DNA from: Sediminibacterium sp.
GTDB taxonomy: Bacteria; Bacteroidota; Bacteroidia; Chitinophagales; Chitinophagaceae
Direction of reading: 5' to 3'
NCBI GenBank assembly: GCA_030158665.1
Contig: JAOASM010000034.1
Span: 47,621-111,620, forward strand
Length of the DNA stretch: 64,000 bases
In this document: positions 18,832 through 29,336 of the stretch, one piece after another
Layout of the letters: the number at the start of each line of letters is the position of its first letter
How positions within the stretch are numbered: the stretch's first letter is position 1
Notes under the pieces: generated by a model
Seen by the model: the letters and a program-made list of their open reading frames with translations, nothing else
Databases searched by the model: none
What the model was told of the DNA's origin: nothing
Made by a program: the position numbers and the translations under genes

Positions 18832-19857
18832 TTATCTCATAATAAATGGAAAACGTTGATAGTTTTTCAATGCAATTCCTGTTCCACGCACAACACTCTT
18901 TAAAGGATCGTCGGCTACATGAACTGGTAATTTAATTTTTGCACTCAATCTTTTATCTAAACCTCTTAAAAGTGATCCACCGCCAGTAATATACAAACCT
19001 CTACGATAGATGTCTGCAGCTAATTCTGGAGGAGTGGTCTCTAAAGCTTTTAAGATTGCTTCCTCGATTTTGAAAATACTTTTATCTAAGGCTTCTGCAA
19101 CTTCTTGGTAGGACACCATGATTTGTTTTGGAATACCTGTTACTAAATCTCTACCATTCACTGGCATGTCTTCAGGTGGGTTGTCTAAATCTTTTAATGC
19201 AGCACCAACATGAATTTTAATTTGTTCTGCAGTACGCTCTCCAACTAATAAACTATGGTAACGTCTTAATGCTTCCATAATATCTGCAGTGAATTCATCT
19301 CCACCCACACGAATACTTTGATCACATACAATACCAGCTAATGCAATGACTGTAATACCTGTTGTACCACCACCAATATCAATGATCATGTTTCCAACTG
19401 GTTCTTCTACATCGATACCAATACCTAACGCAGCTGCCATCGGTTCATGAATCATATATACTTCCTTAGCGCCTGCTTGTTCAGCACTATCTCTTACAGC
19501 TCTTTTTTCTACTTCAGTAATGGATGAAGGAATACAAATAACCATTCTCCAACTTGGAGGGAACAATGGTTTTTTGGGATAAATCATTTTCATCAACTCA
19601 CGGATCATTAATTCCGCAGCGTTGAAATCGGCGATAACTCCGTCTTTTAAAGGACGAATTGTTTTAATACTTTCGTGTGTTTTTTCGTGCATCAACAATG
19701 CCTTCTTGCCGACACCTAAAACTTCTTTCATATTATTCCTGTTCAAGGCAATAATTGAAGGTTCGTTTACAACCACTTCATCATTGTGGATGATCAGTGT
19801 ATTTGCAGTTCCCAAGTCCATTGCAATCTCTTGGGTGAAAAAGTTAAATAAGCCCAT
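18832..19857 (-). CDS. mreB: Actin-like cell shape protein MreB
   Basis: MreB is the cytoplasmic actin homologue that guides elongasome movement. The 341 residues include the phosphate-binding segment DLGTANTLI near the start, the NMIIDIGGGTTGITVIAL motif at about 155-172 and the adenosine motif YITGGGSLLRGLD near residue 290. It is the first gene of a five-gene operon mreB-mreC-mreD-mrdA-rodA and predicts rod-shaped cells. A near-match -7 box GATTTTTG lies about 34 bases upstream. Confidence 0.97.
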   Translation of the reverse strand: MGLFNFFTQEIAMDLGTANTLIIHNDEVVVNEPSIIALNRNNMKEVLGVGKKALLMHEKTHESIKTIRPLKDGVIADFNAAELMIRELMKMIYPKKPLFPPSWRMVICIPSSITEVEKRAVRDSAEQAGAKEVYMIHEPMAAALGIGIDVEEPVGNMIIDIGGGTTGITVIALAGIVCDQSIRVGGDEFTADIMEALRRYHSLLVGERTAEQIKIHVGAALKDLDNPPEDMPVNGRDLVTGIPKQIMVSYQEVAEALDKSIFKIEEAILKALETTPPELAADIYRRGLYITGGGSLLRGLDKRLSAKIKLPVHVADDPLKSVVRGTGIALKNYQRFPFIMR

Positions 19858-19962
19858 ATTCGTTCAGTATTTTACATTCATTGGAATGATGCAAAAATCA
19901 TCTAAAATCCTTGAACTACAAAGCTTTTTAAAAAAATGAACAAGATTAATTTTTAACAAGGT

Positions 19963-21249
19963 TTATCCCTTGAACTCGTAACCAATATCTTTTCTAAAAT
20001 TCATGCCTTCAAATTGGATCATGTTCAACGCATTTTTTGCGGTTTCGACTGCTTCTGTAATGGTATTTCCTTGTGCGGTAATTGTTAAAACTCGGCCTCC
20101 ATTGGTTACAATCGAATCGTCTTTAAATCCAGTCCCAGCTTGAAATAGCGTTGTTTTTTGGTTTTGAGGTATAAGGTCTAATCCATTAATCGGGAATCCC
20201 TTTTGATAGTCACCTGGATAGCCGCCACTTACTGCCATGACAGTGGCAAAAGCGCCTTCATTGTATTCAATATTTACATCTTCCAAAGTGCCATTATCTG
20301 TTGCGGCTAAAATGCTTACTAAATCGGTTTGTAAACGGGGTAGAATTACCTCTGTTTCTGGATCTCCCAATCGACAATTGTATTCAATCACAGAGGGCTC
20401 TCCATCACAGTTCATTAGGCCAAAAAATACAAATCCTTTGTATGCCAATCCTTCCTTTGAGATACCTCCTATAGTAGGGCGGACAATCTTTTCTTCTACT
20501 TTGGCCATAAATGCTTCGTCCATAAATGGCACCGGACTAACACAGCCCATTCCGCCTGTATTAAGGCCTGTATCGCCTTCTCCGATTCGCTTGTAGTCTT
20601 TCGCATGGCCTATAATTTGGTAATTTTTGCCATCAGTCAAAGCAAAAACACTGACTTCAATCCCTGTCAAGAACTCCTCAATGACCACCCTAGCGCTAGC
20701 AGTTCCAAATTGTTTATGTTGTAACATGGATTCAAAACTTTCCAAAGCTTCTTGGTGTGTTGTGGCAATGATCACGCCTTTGCCAGCAGCCAAACCATCT
20801 GCTTTTAATACAATTGGTAAGCTATGCGCAGCAATATATTGTCTCCCTTGTTCGTAGTTATCAATGGTAAATTCGGCGTATCCAGCTGTTGGAATTTGGT
20901 GTCGCTGCATAAAATGCTTGCTAAATGCTTTACTGCCTTCTAGTTGAGCAGCAGCAGCAGAAGGACCAATCACATTGATCGCTTGGGTTGCAGGGTCGTT
21001 GGCAAAGAAATCAAAAATACCTTTTACGAGGGGTTCCTCAGGTCCCACAATCATCATATCAATTTGATGGGCAATGGCAGCTTGCTTTAAGCCTTCAAAA
21101 TCGTCAATAGAAATGGGCAAATTGGTTCCAATGGCTGCTGTACCTGGGTTTCCAGGAGCAATATACAGATGATCACAATGATAGCTTTGAGCTACTTTCC
21201 AAGCCAAAGCATGTTCTCTTCCGCCAGAACCAATAAGTAAAATATTCAT
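19963..21249 (-). CDS. purD: Phosphoribosylamine--glycine ligase
   Basis: PurD carries out the second step of de novo purine synthesis, joining phosphoribosylamine and glycine with ATP. The 428-residue length is typical. Recognised ATP-grasp features are the N-terminal LIGSGGREHALAWK, the PLVKADGLAAGKGV-type loop (here PIVLKADGLAAGKGVI), and EYNCRLGDPETEVILPRL. It stands alone, divergent from the POT transporter, 105 bases upstream of mreB on the same strand. A TACTTTCG -7-like box lies 19 bases before the start. Confidence 0.97.
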   Translation of the reverse strand: MNILLIGSGGREHALAWKVAQSYHCDHLYIAPGNPGTAAIGTNLPISIDDFEGLKQAAIAHQIDMMIVGPEEPLVKGIFDFFANDPATQAINVIGPSAAAAQLEGSKAFSKHFMQRHQIPTAGYAEFTIDNYEQGRQYIAAHSLPIVLKADGLAAGKGVIIATTHQEALESFESMLQHKQFGTASARVVIEEFLTGIEVSVFALTDGKNYQIIGHAKDYKRIGEGDTGLNTGGMGCVSPVPFMDEAFMAKVEEKIVRPTIGGISKEGLAYKGFVFFGLMNCDGEPSVIEYNCRLGDPETEVILPRLQTDLVSILAATDNGTLEDVNIEYNEGAFATVMAVSGGYPGDYQKGFPINGLDLIPQNQKTTLFQAGTGFKDDSIVTNGGRVLTITAQGNTITEAVETAKNALNMIQFEGMNFRKDIGYEFKG

Positions 21250-21268
21250 AATTGAGGTGATTGCAGCA

Positions 21269-21276
21269 CGAAAGTA
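21269..21276 (-). promoter_or_regulatory. -7-like promoter box of purD (TTCG variant)
   Basis: TACTTTCG on the minus strand differs from TAnnTTTG by one base and lies 19 bases before ATG 21249. The same TTCG variant precedes the response regulator and gldB genes in this window. Confidence 0.45.
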
Positions 21277-21327
21277 AAAATTATTGAAGGGATTTTATTA
21301 TTTTGTACTCATTAAATACATTAGAAT

Positions 21328-22833
21328 ATGTCAGCAGTAGCAGAAAAACATCCAAAAGGACTTTATGTCTTGTTTGCGACGGAAATGTGGGAAAGATTTA
21401 ACTATTATGGAATGCGTGCCATTTTAGTCCTTTTTTTAGTGAAAGCGATGGCTTTTAATCAGAATGATGCTTCACAGGTATATGGAAGCTATACTGGCTT
21501 GATTTACTTAACACCTTTATTAGGTGGATATATTGCTGACAGATATTGGGGCAACAAACGTTCTATTATTGCAGGAGGATTGGTGATGGCTATTGGTGAA
21601 TTTGTTTTGTTTTTTTGCGGACATTTTTATGACAACGCAGCTTTAGCAATGCCTCTATTTTATACTGGTTTAGGTTGTATGATTGCAGGTAATGGTTTTT
21701 TTAAGCCTAATATTTCTAGTATGGTAGGACAGTTGTATAAAAAAGGAGATTCAAAGATCGACGCTGCTTACACCATTTTTTACATGGGAATCAATACGGG
21801 AGGTGCATTAGGACCAATTGTTTGTGGATTTTTTGGGGACACAGGCAATAATGGAGATTTCAAATGGGCATTTCTTGCTGGAGGTATTGCGATGCTTTTA
21901 AGTGTTCTTACGCAAATGCTATTTCAGAAAAAATATTTAGTAGATGCAGATGGAGCTCCTATTGGAGATGCACCAGCTGATGCGCCTAAATTGTTTCAGA
22001 AAGTTCCAGTAATGGTTGGCTTCTTGTTCTTACTTTCTTTAGTAACCATCGCCTTAGTTTATATCGACATTAAAGTGGTGAGTTATTTATTCTGGTTGTT
22101 AATTACTTGTATTTTATTAATTGCTTTTATTATTTTTTCTGATAAATCTTTAGATCTTATCCAAAAGAAAAAAGTTGCCGTATTGTTTACGGTATCGTTC
22201 TTTGTGATCTTTTTCTGGAGTGCATTTGAACAAGCAGGCGCATCACTTACCTTCTTTGCTTCTGAAAATACACAAAGAGATTTAGGCTTTTTTGTCGTAC
22301 CAGCAAGTTTCTTCCAATCACTAAATTCTATTTTTGTTGTTACATTGGCACCATTGGTTGCATGGGTTTGGATTAAATTAGGTAAAGCAAATCGTGAACC
22401 TTCTTCTCCTTTCAAAATGGCAATGGGTTTAATGTTATTGGCATTGGGTTATTTATGGATTGCAACAGGCGTCAACGGTGTGGGTGCAGGCATTAAAGTA
22501 AGTATGATCTGGTTGATTGGCATGTATATGATGCACACATTTGGCGAGTTGTGTTTGTCTCCAATTGGATTGTCTTTATTTAATAAATTAGCGCCAGTTA
22601 AATTTGCTTCTTTATTAATGGCAGTATGGTTTACAGCGAATGCCTTTGCCAATAAATTGGCTGGTGTATTTAGTACATTGTATCCTGAAAATGGCAAGAC
22701 AACTTCTTTTGCAGGTTATCAAATTACCAACTTACATGAATTCTTTATGTTCTTTGTTTTTATGGCAGGTATCGCTTCTATTATTCTTTTCTTATTGTCT
22801 AAGAAATTAAAAGGATTAATGGAGCAACAATAG
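21328..22833 (+). CDS. POT/PTR-family proton-dependent oligopeptide transporter
   Basis: A 501-residue inner-membrane symporter of the POT (PTR2) family that imports di- and tripeptides with protons. The hallmark E-x-x-E-R-F-x-Y-Y motif appears as ATEMWERFNYYGMRAILVLF at about residues 18-37, and GGYIADRYWGNKRSI (about 67-81) is the conserved POT loop. About fourteen hydrophobic segments are visible. It is a single-gene unit with a terminator downstream that also serves acs from the other side. Confidence 0.93.
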   Translation: MSAVAEKHPKGLYVLFATEMWERFNYYGMRAILVLFLVKAMAFNQNDASQVYGSYTGLIYLTPLLGGYIADRYWGNKRSIIAGGLVMAIGEFVLFFCGHFYDNAALAMPLFYTGLGCMIAGNGFFKPNISSMVGQLYKKGDSKIDAAYTIFYMGINTGGALGPIVCGFFGDTGNNGDFKWAFLAGGIAMLLSVLTQMLFQKKYLVDADGAPIGDAPADAPKLFQKVPVMVGFLFLLSLVTIALVYIDIKVVSYLFWLLITCILLIAFIIFSDKSLDLIQKKKVAVLFTVSFFVIFFWSAFEQAGASLTFFASENTQRDLGFFVVPASFFQSLNSIFVVTLAPLVAWVWIKLGKANREPSSPFKMAMGLMLLALGYLWIATGVNGVGAGIKVSMIWLIGMYMMHTFGELCLSPIGLSLFNKLAPVKFASLLMAVWFTANAFANKLAGVFSTLYPENGKTTSFAGYQITNLHEFFMFFVFMAGIASIILFLLSKKLKGLMEQQ

Positions 22834-22853
22834 AATTAGTTTTCTAGATGAAT

Positions 22854-22885
22854 AAAAAAGCCTCGATTGATTCGAGGCTTTTTTA
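22854..22885. terminator. Bidirectional intrinsic terminator
   Basis: Stem GCCTCGA/TCGAGGC with a 5-base loop, A-tract before and T-tract after, between the convergent POT transporter and acs genes. Confidence 0.9.
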
Positions 22886-22937
22886 TTGCTGTCTTTTTAT
22901 TTTACTGATAAAAGAAATTTTATTTTCTAGTACGAAT

Positions 22938-24887
22938 CTAAATTACGCCTTTTACAATCTCATCTACCACTGCAGGGTCCAATAGGGTAGATGTATCTCC
23001 TAAGCTATTCAATTCTCCTTCTGCTACTTTGCGAAGGATGCGACGCATGATTTTTCCTGATCTTGTTTTTGGTAGTCCAGAAACGAATTGAATTTTATCT
23101 GGTTTGGCGATTGGTCCAATGATTCTCGTGACTGTTTGTAAAATGTCCTTACGAACCATATCTGCAGTGCCATGGGTGTCTTGCGCATGCGATCCTGTGT
23201 AGATGACATAAGCATAAATGCCCTGTCCTTTGATATCATGAGGGTATCCAACAACTGCACTTTCTACAACTCCAGCGTGCATATTGATGGCGTTTTCTAC
23301 TTCAGCAGTGCCAATCCTATGGCCACTCACATTCAATACATCATCTACACGACCTGTGATTCTATATTGTCCTTCTTCATTTCTGAAAGCACCATCACCA
23401 GTAAAATATAAGTTATCATAAGTTGCAAAGTAGTTGGTCCTACAACGCTCATGATCGCCATAAGTGGTTCTAATGGTTGCAGGCCATGCTTGTTTGATAC
23501 ATAGGTTGCCACGTAAAATTCCAGGTTCCTCATCAGAAGTGGTCTTGACCACTTCTTCTCCTTTATCATCTACCAAGATGGGTTCAATACCAGGCATAGG
23601 GTAGGTTGCCCAACCCGCCTTGCCTGGTGTAATACCAGCCATATTAGAAATCATAATACCGCCTGTTTCTGTTTGCCACCAAGTGTCTACGATAGGACAT
23701 TTATTTTTTCCAATATGTTCGTTGTACCAATTCCATGCCTCTTCATTGATGGGTTCACCCACAGTGCCTAAAACTTTTAAGCTACTTAAATCATGTCCTT
23801 TTACTGGACCCAATCCAAATCCCATTAAAGAACGAATGGCTGTTGGAGCAGTATATAAAATATTCACTCTAAACTTATCAATGATGTCCCAGAACCTTCC
23901 TGCGTCTGGGAAAGTTGGAATGCCTTCAAACATCATGGATGTACCACCAGCACTTAATGGTGCATAGACAATATAACTATGTCCTGTAATCCAGCCTACA
24001 TCTGCGGTGCAGAAAAATAAATCATCAGGCTGGTAGTTGAAGGTATTGACAAAGGTATAATTGGTATACACCATATATCCTGCCACTGTATGCACTACGC
24101 CTTTAGGTTTTCCTGTTGATCCAGAAGTGTATAAAATAAATAATGGATCTTCTGCATCCATTTCTTCTGCTGCAACAAATTGGGTGCCTTGAGATTCTAC
24201 TTTTTTAATTTCATCTTCCCACCAAACATCTCTTCCTTTTAACATGGATACAGCAGTTCTTGTTCTAGTACAAACAATTACGCGTTGAATATTTTTATTT
24301 CCAATTAATGCATCGTCGATGACCGACTTTAACGGAATATCTTTTGCGCCTCTAAATGCGCCATCACATGTGATGATGAAATTGGCTTTGGCATCTTCTA
24401 AACGATCTGCAATACTTTGCGCAGAAAATCCGCCAAATATAACACTATGTATGGCTCCTATTCTTGCACAAGCTAATACTGCAATGGCTAATTCAGGAAT
24501 CATGCCCATATAAATACAAACACGATCTCCTTTTTTTACACCATTATTATAGAGCACTTGTGCAAACTGACATACTTTTAAATGGAGTTGCTTATAGGTA
24601 ATAATACGGTGGTGTTCTTCTGGATCGTTGGGCTCCCAAATGATGGCAGGTTTGTCGCCCATGGTTTCTAGATGCCTGTCCAAACAGTTTTCAGTGATAT
24701 TTAATTTTCCGCCAACAAACCATTTAATGGAAGGGTCTTTAAAATTCCATTCACTTACTTTATTCCATTTTTTACGCCAGGTAAAATTTTCAGCGATTTC
24801 ACCCCAAAACGCATCTGGAGTTTGAATACTTTTTTGGTACGCTTCGTGGTAGCCTGCAAGGTCTTTAATTTGATATGGATAGGACAT
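22938..24887 (-). CDS. acs: Acetyl-CoA synthetase (AMP-forming)
   Basis: Acs activates acetate to acetyl-CoA through acetyl-AMP. The 649-residue length is normal. Motifs are the ATP loop LYTSGSTGKPKGVVHT (about residues 254-269), the WWQTETGG core, and the C-terminal GLPKTRSGKIMRR containing the catalytic lysine that is usually controlled by reversible acetylation. The gene is divergent from the MHS transporter, and the 87-base gap must hold both promoters. A TAAATTTG box lies 24 bases upstream of the acs start. Confidence 0.97.
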   Translation of the reverse strand: MSYPYQIKDLAGYHEAYQKSIQTPDAFWGEIAENFTWRKKWNKVSEWNFKDPSIKWFVGGKLNITENCLDRHLETMGDKPAIIWEPNDPEEHHRIITYKQLHLKVCQFAQVLYNNGVKKGDRVCIYMGMIPELAIAVLACARIGAIHSVIFGGFSAQSIADRLEDAKANFIITCDGAFRGAKDIPLKSVIDDALIGNKNIQRVIVCTRTRTAVSMLKGRDVWWEDEIKKVESQGTQFVAAEEMDAEDPLFILYTSGSTGKPKGVVHTVAGYMVYTNYTFVNTFNYQPDDLFFCTADVGWITGHSYIVYAPLSAGGTSMMFEGIPTFPDAGRFWDIIDKFRVNILYTAPTAIRSLMGFGLGPVKGHDLSSLKVLGTVGEPINEEAWNWYNEHIGKNKCPIVDTWWQTETGGIMISNMAGITPGKAGWATYPMPGIEPILVDDKGEEVVKTTSDEEPGILRGNLCIKQAWPATIRTTYGDHERCRTNYFATYDNLYFTGDGAFRNEEGQYRITGRVDDVLNVSGHRIGTAEVENAINMHAGVVESAVVGYPHDIKGQGIYAYVIYTGSHAQDTHGTADMVRKDILQTVTRIIGPIAKPDKIQFVSGLPKTRSGKIMRRILRKVAEGELNSLGDTSTLLDPAVVDEIVKGVI

Positions 24888-24911
24888 CTGTTACATTTAA
24901 AATTAGTCTTC

Positions 24912-24919
24912 CAAATTTA
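24912..24919 (-). promoter_or_regulatory. -7 promoter box of acs
   Basis: TAAATTTG on the minus strand matches TAnnTTTG exactly and gives a leader of about 20 bases before ATG 24887. Confidence 0.55.
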
Positions 24920-24974
24920 CATTTTTTAAGTTTATCTAATTAACTTGAACAGCAGCAATTAAACAATTTAAATT

Positions 24975-26675
24975 ATGAGTTTCGTCACAAAACCTAGTAA
25001 AATCAGTTTGGTGATTGGCGCATCATCTGTTGGTACCTTAATAGAATGGTATGACTTTTACCTATTTGGTATGTTGGCAACCATTATTTCAAAACAGTTT
25101 TTCCCTTCAGATGCTGGCACATCAGCACTTTTAAGCACCTTAGCCATTTTTGCTGCAGGCTTTATTGTTCGACCTTTTGGCGCTCTGGTGTTTGGAAGAC
25201 TAGGGGATATCATTGGTCGTAAATACACTTTCTTGTTGACTTTAGTATTGATGGGTGGTTCCACTTTTGCGATTGGTTTAGTGCCAGGTTTTGCAACGAT
25301 TGGCTGGGCAGCACCTATTTTAGTTTTAATATTAAGATTGGTACAAGGATTGGCATTGGGTGGTGAATATGGAGGAGCTGCAACTTATGTGGCGGAACAT
25401 GCACCTGCCAATAGAAGAGGATTCTGGACAAGCTGGATACAGACAACAGCTACACTAGGTTTATTTTTGGCATTGGGTGTGATCATCTTAATTAGATCCA
25501 ATCAGGGGGTAGAAGCATTTAGTGCAGAGTGGGGAGGATGGAGGTATCCATTTTGGTTGTCAATCATATTAGTAGTGGTGTCCATTTTGATTAGAATGAA
25601 AATGAGTGAATCACCTATGTTCACTAAATTAAAATCAGAAGGCAAAACTTCTACCAATCCCTTAAAAGAAAGTTTCGGGCATAAAGCCAATTTCAAAATG
25701 GTTTTGTTGGCCTTATTTGGTGCAGTCATGGGACAGGGAGTGATTTGGTATACTGGTCAGTTTTACGCGCAAAGCTTTATTGAGACAGTTTGTAAAGTGG
25801 AGTTTGTGCAGTCAAGAAATCTGATGTTATGGGCCATTTTATTTGCAACGCCTTTCTTTGTTGTATTTGGCTACTTAAGTGATAGAATTGGAAGAAAATG
25901 GATCATGCTTTTGGGCATGCTTTTGGGCATTGTTACCTACAGACCAATTTATCAATATTTTTTAGATGCAACAAATGCAAAAAATAGAATTGAAAAAATT
26001 GATTTAGCGAATACAGTCACTTCAGAGAAATTGGCAAGTGTTGATGTAAAAGACAAAACAAAAATTTTAGTTGTACAAAAAACGGATACAGCTTATTCGG
26101 ATGGGGCAATCTTTAGTTATACCAAAACAGATACACTTCATATAGCTGCTGAAATCAGTGACATCAACGCGAGTAAGATTCAATATGTACAAGCGAATCC
26201 TCTTGATGCAAATCAATTTGATACTGTTTTATTGCAATTGAAATCAAGCGCTGGATTGAATGCAGATTCAACGCATATCGCTCAAGTAGTCGTGTTATCT
26301 AAATCTACAACACCCAATGTATTGGTTGAAAAAACAATGGATCATGCAACGTATTGGAATTTAATTTGGCTGGTTTTTGTTCAGATATTATATGTGACGA
26401 TGGTATATGGTCCAATTGCGGCATTCTTGGTGGAATTGTTCCCAACAAAAATTCGTTATACGTCTATGTCATTGCCTTATCATATAGGTAACGGGGTATT
26501 TGGAGGCTTGGTTCCTTTCTTAGGTACTTTGATTGTTGAATTTACAAAGACGGCAGACAAGCCTGCGGGGGATCCGCTTGCAGGATTATGGTATCCAATT
26601 GGTGTGGCGTCTATTTGTTTATTCATTGGGGTCATTTATCTAACAAATAAGGTGGACAAAGAAGTAATGGACTAA
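24975..26675 (+). CDS. MHS-type major facilitator transporter with a long central hydrophilic insertion
   Basis: A 566-residue MFS protein of the metabolite:H+ symporter type (relatives of ProP, KgtP, ShiA). Visible features are GTLIEWYDFYLFG at the first helix, GRLGDIIGRKYTF in the 2-3 loop, RLVQGLALGGEYGGA, and GYLSDRIGRKW in the 8-9 loop. Residues about 330-452 are a hydrophilic stretch of roughly 120 residues inserted in the C-terminal half, which makes the protein about 130 residues longer than usual MHS members. A small membrane protein gene follows by seven bases. Divergence from acs suggests import of acetate or another short carboxylate; this is inference from context. Confidence 0.87.
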   Translation: MSFVTKPSKISLVIGASSVGTLIEWYDFYLFGMLATIISKQFFPSDAGTSALLSTLAIFAAGFIVRPFGALVFGRLGDIIGRKYTFLLTLVLMGGSTFAIGLVPGFATIGWAAPILVLILRLVQGLALGGEYGGAATYVAEHAPANRRGFWTSWIQTTATLGLFLALGVIILIRSNQGVEAFSAEWGGWRYPFWLSIILVVVSILIRMKMSESPMFTKLKSEGKTSTNPLKESFGHKANFKMVLLALFGAVMGQGVIWYTGQFYAQSFIETVCKVEFVQSRNLMLWAILFATPFFVVFGYLSDRIGRKWIMLLGMLLGIVTYRPIYQYFLDATNAKNRIEKIDLANTVTSEKLASVDVKDKTKILVVQKTDTAYSDGAIFSYTKTDTLHIAAEISDINASKIQYVQANPLDANQFDTVLLQLKSSAGLNADSTHIAQVVVLSKSTTPNVLVEKTMDHATYWNLIWLVFVQILYVTMVYGPIAAFLVELFPTKIRYTSMSLPYHIGNGVFGGLVPFLGTLIVEFTKTADKPAGDPLAGLWYPIGVASICLFIGVIYLTNKVDKEVMD

Positions 26676-26682
26676 AAAAATA

Positions 26683-26940
26683 ATGCATATGAATACGATT
26701 AAAAAAATATTAGGATTGGTTTGGATGTGTTTAGCGCCAGCGATCATTTGGTTTTTGGCATCCCAAGCGATCCATAAAATTGGCACATCAACTGCATTAA
26801 CGAGATCTAATGTGACATTGCAATGGGTCATTATTCTAACCATCTTTACGCCCATTTGTATAGGCTTCTTCATTTTTGGCTATTATGGCTTAAAAGGAGA
26901 ATATGATCAATTGCCTACAAGTTCTAAAGATCTAGAATAA
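26683..26940 (+). CDS. Small two-segment membrane protein linked to the MFS transporter
   Basis: An 85-residue protein (or 83 from the second ATG at 26689) with hydrophobic helices at about residues 8-27 and 45-70 and a final FGYYGLKGEYDQL segment. It starts seven bases after the transporter stop and is almost certainly cotranscribed. The pairing resembles other small-subunit-plus-transporter arrangements (for example YjcH with ActP next to acs in enterobacteria), but I see no sequence homology to YjcH. It may be an accessory subunit; the function is unknown. Confidence 0.75.
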   Translation: MHMNTIKKILGLVWMCLAPAIIWFLASQAIHKIGTSTALTRSNVTLQWVIILTIFTPICIGFFIFGYYGLKGEYDQLPTSSKDLE

Positions 26941-26945
26941 TGTTT

Positions 26946-26953
26946 TACTTTTG
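26946..26953 (+). promoter_or_regulatory. -7 box of gldA, leaderless arrangement
   Basis: TACTTTTG followed by AGC and ATG 26957. It starts six bases after the stop of the small membrane protein gene. Its terminal TTG opens the same frame and could be mistaken for a start codon. Confidence 0.6.
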
Positions 26954-26956
26954 AGC

Positions 26957-27865
26957 ATGTCTTTTGTTGTACAATCCATATCTAAGCAATTTGATCAATT
27001 CAAAGCTGTCGAATCCTTGAGCTTTTCCATTCAGCCGGGAGAGATTGTGGGTTTTCTTGGACCTAATGGAGCAGGGAAGAGTACCACATTAAAAATGATT
27101 GCTGGGTTTCTGAGTCCAGATACAGGATCAATTCAATTGTCAGGCATTGATTTACATCAGAACGAAGTAGCTTACAAAAAGAAGATTGGCTATTTGCCAG
27201 AATCCAATCCATTGTATCCCGATTTATATGTGGTTGAGTATTTGAATTTCTTAGCATCTGTGCATGCTATCCCTTCGCCATCAAAAAGAATCCAAGAAGT
27301 GATTGCGCAAACAGGACTTCAATCCATGCAACAAAAAAAAATAGGTTTTTTATCTAAGGGGTATAAACAAAGAGTGGGCATTGCTGCCGCGATTTTGCAT
27401 GCACCCGAATTGATTTTATTGGATGAGCCTACTTCTGGTTTAGATCCGAATCAGTTAATTGAAATTAGATCTTTGATTCAATCACTCAGTTCGCATGCAA
27501 TGATTTTATTTTCATCTCATATTTTGCAAGAAGTAGCCGCTATTACTGATAGGGTGCTGGTTTTACATCAGGGTAAATTAGTAGCCAATGAGTCAATCAA
27601 TTTACTGACACAATCTAGTCAGCATCATTTATTGGTACAGTTTCAAGAGGACATGACAGCACATTTACCGATCATTCAATTAAAATACAAACTACTAGAA
27701 CAGCATGACAAACGTGCGTTAGTAATCAAGGCAAAAGACGCAGTGGAGTTGGATCAGGCGAGACAATACTTAATGGGATTGGCGTTGGAGAAAGGGTTGC
27801 ATATCGAACGTTTGCAGACACAAGAAGCAAGTTTAGAAGAAATCTTCAAATTGCTTACCCATTAA
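26957..27865 (+). CDS. gldA: ABC transporter ATP-binding protein, GldA-like
   Basis: The 302-residue ATPase has Walker A GPNGAGKST (about residues 37-45), a signature region FLSKGYKQRVGIAAAI and Walker B LILLDEPTSGLDP. The segments KKIGYLPESNPLYPDLYVVEYL and the C-terminal EASLEEIFKLL match the GldA subgroup, whose F. johnsoniae member is the ATPase of the GldA-GldF-GldG gliding-associated exporter. The membrane partners gldF and gldG are not next to it. Generic ABC-2 ATPases look similar, so the symbol is likely rather than certain. I place the start at ATG 26957, not at the TTG six bases earlier. Confidence 0.8.
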   Translation: MSFVVQSISKQFDQFKAVESLSFSIQPGEIVGFLGPNGAGKSTTLKMIAGFLSPDTGSIQLSGIDLHQNEVAYKKKIGYLPESNPLYPDLYVVEYLNFLASVHAIPSPSKRIQEVIAQTGLQSMQQKKIGFLSKGYKQRVGIAAAILHAPELILLDEPTSGLDPNQLIEIRSLIQSLSSHAMILFSSHILQEVAAITDRVLVLHQGKLVANESINLLTQSSQHHLLVQFQEDMTAHLPIIQLKYKLLEQHDKRALVIKAKDAVELDQARQYLMGLALEKGLHIERLQTQEASLEEIFKLLTH

Positions 27866-27897
27866 AAAAAATGGGTGTAAATTGCGGAGACAAATAG

Positions 27898-29226
<1,329 letters not shown>

Positions 29227-29244
29227 GTTAACAACTAGTGATAT

Positions 29245-29278
29245 AAAAGGAGTTCCAGCATTGGAGCTCCTTTTTTTT
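29245..29278 (+). terminator. Intrinsic terminator of eno
   Basis: Stem AAAAGGAGTTCCA with TGGAGCTCCTTTT (one G-T pair) and a 4-base loop, followed by a T-run. Confidence 0.9.
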
Positions 29279-29336
29279 GTTGAATTATTATTGGCTTATT
29301 CTAATAACTATACTAATTTTAGGGCAATCATTTCTT

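Noticed and set aside
29277..29336. TTG start for the DivIC-like gene
   Set aside because: The codon lies in the T-tract of the eno terminator; ATG 29337 yields the usual family length.
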